DNA of 7,962 nucleotides from Pleurocapsa sp. MO_226.B13. GTDB taxonomy: Bacteria; Cyanobacteriota; Cyanobacteriia; Cyanobacteriales; Xenococcaceae. Position 1 is the stretch's first letter, and each line of letters begins with the position of its first letter. The notes beneath the pieces are model-generated. The model saw nothing but the letters and a program-made list of their open reading frames with translations. It was not told the DNA's origin and ran no database searches. A program made the position numbers and the translations under genes. Positions 5,397 to 7,962 of the stretch are shown piece by piece. The stretch covers positions 1 to 7,962 of the forward strand of contig JASJEI010000434.1 of NCBI GenBank assembly GCA_030064795.1. The letters run 5' to 3'.

Positions 5397-5701
5397 GTCA
5401 CTACAACACAGTTATTTTGATTAATTTCAATCTGGTTTTCAATTTTTAACTTATTCTCGACCGCCTTGAGTCAAGCGGTAATTCCTTCTACGGCTTGATA
5501 TTGGTGATTGGCTGGGTTGGAGAGAAATTCTGTAATAGATGCGATCTCGTCTCACGGGGGAGGAGGATAAGCAACTACTCCTTGTCCTAGAGAAATCGTA
5601 CTTGGATATTGACGTATTAGTTCGCCGATTACAGGAATTAAAGGCGACTGTACCGCCTCCATGGGAGAATTTGAATTAAATCTTAATTTTGCCTCGGACA
5701 T
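5390..5701 (-). pseudogene. Class I/II PLP-dependent aminotransferase, N-terminal remnant with three stops
   Basis: Read in a single frame from the ATG at 5701-5699, this stretch gives about 103 codons resembling the N-terminus of cyanobacterial class I/II aminotransferases: QSPLIPVIGELIRQYPSTIS, then LGQGVVAYPPPP, then ITEFLSNPANHQYQAVEGI, then KAVENKLKIENQIEI and NNCVVVTA. The frame is broken by TGA at 5554-5552, TGA at 5473-5471 and TAG at 5392-5390. No indel is needed, so decay has been by substitutions and is fairly recent. The family has about 390 residues; everything after VVVTA, including the PLP-binding lysine, is missing. The loss coincides with the 102-bp inverted-repeat segment. 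It is divergent from the glutamine-synthetase-like gene with 56 bp between the two ATGs, so the pair once shared a promoter region. Family recognition is from memory of the N-terminal pattern. Confidence 0.8.
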
Positions 5702-5757
5702 CTAATAATAGCTTTCAGCTTTGTTAAATTAAATCCATTATCATATTTTCCCTGGCA

Positions 5758-7104
5758 ATGGCTGGAAATATTAAATTTAAAAAAGTCAAAAAAACCCTCG
5801 AACAAGCTGGGATTAAATTTGTCCGCATCCTGTGGTGTGACAATGCCAACATCATTCGAGGCAAAGCGGTGCATCTAAATCTACTCTCTGATTACTTCGA
5901 GCATGGGGTGGGTATATCTGCGGGACAGCAGGGAGTCCCAGTAATGTACGATGCCGTCTTACCCGAGACAGGTTTGAGTCCAGTGGGGGAAGTCCGTTTA
6001 GTGCCAGATTGGTCAACCCTGAAGATGTTGCCCTATGCTCCCGGTCATGCTCGTGTCATGGGTAATATGGTACTCAAGGTCGAGCCTTGGGCAATGTGTC
6101 CCCGTAACTTCTTAAAGCGAAGCATCGCCGCCGCAAACAGTCAAGGATTATCAGTAAAAGCAGCATTTGAGAATGAATTTTACCTGCTGCGCCAAACAGC
6201 AAAAGGATTAGAGCCAGCCGATGAAACCCTCTTTGCTTCCACTCAAGCAATGGATTTGCATCGGGAAGTCATTGATGAGATTGCCGACTCCCTCATCGCC
6301 CAAGGGATACCCGTAGAACAGTATTATCCCGAATCGGGTCCCGGTCAGCAGGAAATTTCCATGCGCTATACCGATGCTTTATCTGCTGCTGATTGGCAGA
6401 TTGCTTTTAGAGAAACCGTCAGGGCGATCGCCCATCAACACGACTTAGCAGCCTCTTTTTTCCCAAAAATCTTCCCCGATGCTGCTGGTAGTGGCTGTCA
6501 CATCCATTTCAGCATTTGGCAAGACGAACAGAACTTGCTTCCCGATAAACAAGGTATCTGCGGACTTTCTCAGACAGCTAGAGAATTTGTTGCAGGTATT
6601 TTGCACCACCTGCCATCATTAATGGCATTGACTACCCCTAGCGTTAACTCTTACCGTCGCTTACTGCCCCACTGTTGGAGTGGTGCTTATCGCTGTTGGG
6701 GATTGGATAATCGAGAAGCTGCCGTGCGAGTACCCAGCAATCCTGCTGGCTGTCCCACCCATTTCGAGTTAAAAACAGTAGATGCCTCTGCCAATCCCTA
6801 TCTAGCATTAGGTAGTGCGATCGCTGCTGGTTTAGATGGAGTGCAGAAAAATCTGGAAGCACCGAATCCAGTAACTGTAGACCCAGGAAACTTAACCCCA
6901 GAAGAAAGATCCAGTCAGGGAATCGATCGCTTACCCAGTAATTTAGGCGAAGCTATTGCCCATCTGCAACAAAACGATATTCTGTTAAATGCCTTAAATC
7001 CCGAATTATCGCAAGCATTTCTAGCAGTACGTCAAGCAGAGTGGTCAGGAATGAAAGATTGGGAATTAGAACGAGAAGTAAAAACCTTGTGGGCGCGATA
7101 TTAA
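5758..7104 (+). CDS. Glutamine synthetase-family ligase (FluG/gamma-glutamylamide type)
   Basis: This 448-residue enzyme has a glutamine synthetase fold: a beta-grasp N-domain (FVRILWCDNANIIRGKAV, 21-38) and then the catalytic domain. Metal and ATP motifs are present: FENEF (137-141), ESGPGQQEIS (192-201), AGSGCHIHFS (243-252), NSYRRLLP (297-304), LDNREAAVRVP (316-326) and FELKTVDASANPYLA (336-350). Several positions differ from true GlnA. The asparagine before GSG is alanine, the catalytic Glu after the RLxP motif is Trp307, and the final E-x-R is E-L-K. The adenylylation loop is absent. This points to a gamma-glutamylamine-forming or FluG-like ligase, not the ammonia-assimilating enzyme. 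The amidohydrolase gene follows after 44 bp, probably in an operon. ATG was chosen as the first start in frame; no clear ribosome-binding site or NtcA site (GTA-N8-TAC) precedes it. The exact substrate is unknown. Confidence 0.9.
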   Translation: MAGNIKFKKVKKTLEQAGIKFVRILWCDNANIIRGKAVHLNLLSDYFEHGVGISAGQQGVPVMYDAVLPETGLSPVGEVRLVPDWSTLKMLPYAPGHARVMGNMVLKVEPWAMCPRNFLKRSIAAANSQGLSVKAAFENEFYLLRQTAKGLEPADETLFASTQAMDLHREVIDEIADSLIAQGIPVEQYYPESGPGQQEISMRYTDALSAADWQIAFRETVRAIAHQHDLAASFFPKIFPDAAGSGCHIHFSIWQDEQNLLPDKQGICGLSQTAREFVAGILHHLPSLMALTTPSVNSYRRLLPHCWSGAYRCWGLDNREAAVRVPSNPAGCPTHFELKTVDASANPYLALGSAIAAGLDGVQKNLEAPNPVTVDPGNLTPEERSSQGIDRLPSNLGEAIAHLQQNDILLNALNPELSQAFLAVRQAEWSGMKDWELEREVKTLWARY

Positions 7105-7148
7105 GGTAATACTCTTTGTTGGGTCTTTTTTCTTAAAGTGAAAAAATA

Positions 7149-7904
7149 ATGAATTACACAATTCCTTCTTATATAGAAGAGCGTATTAGAGAAATACCAC
7201 TACCAGATATAAATAAAGTAATGAACCTTACTGAAATTCCCCTCATCGACCAACACGGACATAACTTACTGCGACCTGAAATTGCTGCCGATTATCCCTA
7301 CACTGCGGTTTTTACTCAAGGTTACGACCCAGAAATAATTAACCACCACGCCCGTCATACTTTATTTTATCGGCGTAGTTTGAAAGAAATAGCAACTTTA
7401 CTGGAGTGTGAGGCAGAAGAAAGTTCAATTTTGTCCTGTCGGGAAAGTTTGGGATGGGAGCAATTATGCCAAATTTGTTTTAATTCGGGCAACATAGAAG
7501 CAATTTATTTAGATGATGGATTGCAACCCGATGACATTCTACCGTTATCGTCCCACGAACGATTTGTTAAGGTAAAAAGAGTTTTGCGCTTGGAAATTTT
7601 AGCCGAACAATTAATCCTGCAAACTAAAGATTTTGCTACTTTTCTAACTCGCTTCCTCCAAGAAATCGATCCGCCTCCTGCTGGAGTTATCGCGTTCAAG
7701 AGTATAGTTTGTTATCGCACGGGTTTGGAAATCGATACCGTTACTACGGAAGTTGCCAGCGATCGCTTTAACTATCTCCAACAGCAACTCACAGACGGGG
7801 AATCCCTCAGATTGGTAGATAAATCTTTAATCGATTTTCTCTTGCAACAAGCGTTATTAGTAGCTGTTGCGACCCGAAATCATAATCGCTTCGACCCGAA
7901 ATAA
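7149..7904 (+). CDS. FluG-type amidohydrolase, 3'-truncated in mid-barrel
   Basis: The protein starts like members of the amidohydrolase-2/FluG N-terminal family, TIM-barrel metal-dependent hydrolases. LIDQHGHNLL (32-41) carries the first-strand H-x-H metal ligands (His36, His38), and FKSIVCYRTGL (183-193) matches the conserved lysine strand. Homology-like sequence continues to LLQQALLVAVATRN (231-244), where the family normally goes on to a strand like LQIHTGFG and the remaining His and Asp ligands, for a total near 380 residues. Here HNRFDPK and a stop follow. The second half of the barrel is missing, so activity is very unlikely. The break coincides with phased repeats that look like a transposon end. 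The gene follows the glutamine-synthetase-like ligase by 44 bp; in fungi the two activities are fused in FluG. In function this is a pseudogene fragment. Confidence 0.8.
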   Translation: MNYTIPSYIEERIREIPLPDINKVMNLTEIPLIDQHGHNLLRPEIAADYPYTAVFTQGYDPEIINHHARHTLFYRRSLKEIATLLECEAEESSILSCRESLGWEQLCQICFNSGNIEAIYLDDGLQPDDILPLSSHERFVKVKRVLRLEILAEQLILQTKDFATFLTRFLQEIDPPPAGVIAFKSIVCYRTGLEIDTVTTEVASDRFNYLQQQLTDGESLRLVDKSLIDFLLQQALLVAVATRNHNRFDPK

Positions 7905-7962
7905 TGTCATTAACGGGCCCACATTATTTGAGAATAAAACTCGCTCAGACCCACATTAATTG
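7870..7962. mobile_element. Phased repeats truncating the amidohydrolase: probable transposon end
   Basis: Four related motifs follow each other: CGACCCGAAAT at 7870-7880 and again at 7892-7902, GGCCCACATTATTTG at 7916-7930, and GACCCACATTAATTG at 7948-7962. The CCC cores are 22, 23 and 32 bp apart, close to two, two and three helical turns. Such phased transposase-binding sites are typical of the ends of TniA/TnsB-type (Tn5053, Tn7-like) transposons. The first copy lies in what still reads as amidohydrolase coding sequence (ATR NHN) and may match by chance. The element itself would lie beyond the right edge, and no transposase is visible. Another type of insertion element is possible. Confidence 0.45.

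Noticed and set aside
5721..5749. TTGTTA plus TATTTT, 17 bp apart, as a promoter for the glutamine synthetase-like gene
   Set aside because: Each hexamer matches only four of six consensus bases in very AT-rich DNA, and the implied leader would be only a few bases.
5683..5874. Minus-strand frame of 63 codons over the start of the glutamine synthetase-like gene
   Set aside because: It is mostly antisense to the N-terminal domain of the ligase; the real minus-strand signal here is the aminotransferase remnant in another frame.
1..7962. CRISPR array, tRNA or rRNA genes
   Set aside because: No regularly spaced direct repeats of CRISPR type, cloverleaf-like segment or rRNA-like stretch was noticed on reading both strands.

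Overview
The window looks cyanobacterial. It carries seven copies of the HIP1 octamer GCGATCGC (1966, 2321, 2518, 4431, 6424, 6817 and 7759, counted by eye), has AT-rich spacers and weak ribosome-binding sites, and its proteins resemble cyanobacterial families (TVP38-type membrane protein, ParM/StbA-like ATPase, FluG-like glutamine synthetase plus amidohydrolase). The left part has plasmid character. The whole window reads as accessory DNA (a plasmid, an integrated plasmid, or an island) in which several genes are visibly decaying.

Left (1-2860): a short ribbon-helix-helix protein resembling the N-terminal half of MobC mobilization proteins lies on the minus strand. Upstream of it, in the place expected for an oriT, are a perfect 7-bp hairpin and a long imperfect inverted repeat. 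A 210-residue protein of unknown function follows, whose C-terminus has been shifted out of frame by an exact 19-bp tandem duplication. Next come a hairpin-rich spacer and a 403-residue actin-like ParM/StbA-type ATPase. The unknown protein, spacer and ATPase together look like a candidate plasmid segregation module.

Middle (2860-5700): a TVP38/DedA-superfamily membrane protein faces a minus-strand gene whose motifs (SGRT...K, HPQN...DLE) match IucA/IucC-type siderophore (NIS) synthetases. That gene is much shorter than the family norm and starts with GTG 10 bp from a 102-bp segment bounded by imperfect inverted repeats. On the far side of that segment lies a newly recognised pseudogene: the first ~103 codons of a class I/II PLP aminotransferase, with clean homology-like sequence interrupted by three in-frame stops. 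The two genes appear to have been joined by a rearrangement.

Right (5700-7962): divergent from the aminotransferase remnant is a glutamine-synthetase-family ligase, then an amidohydrolase on the same strand. This pair corresponds to the two halves of the fungal protein FluG. The amidohydrolase is cut off in mid-barrel by foreign-looking sequence containing phased repeats of the type GACCCACATTAATTG, which resembles the end of a transposon continuing beyond the right edge.

The best leads are the frameshifting 19-bp duplication, the stop-ridden aminotransferase remnant, the phased repeats that truncate the amidohydrolase, and the oriT-like inverted repeats. All family assignments come from reading motifs; no database search was possible.
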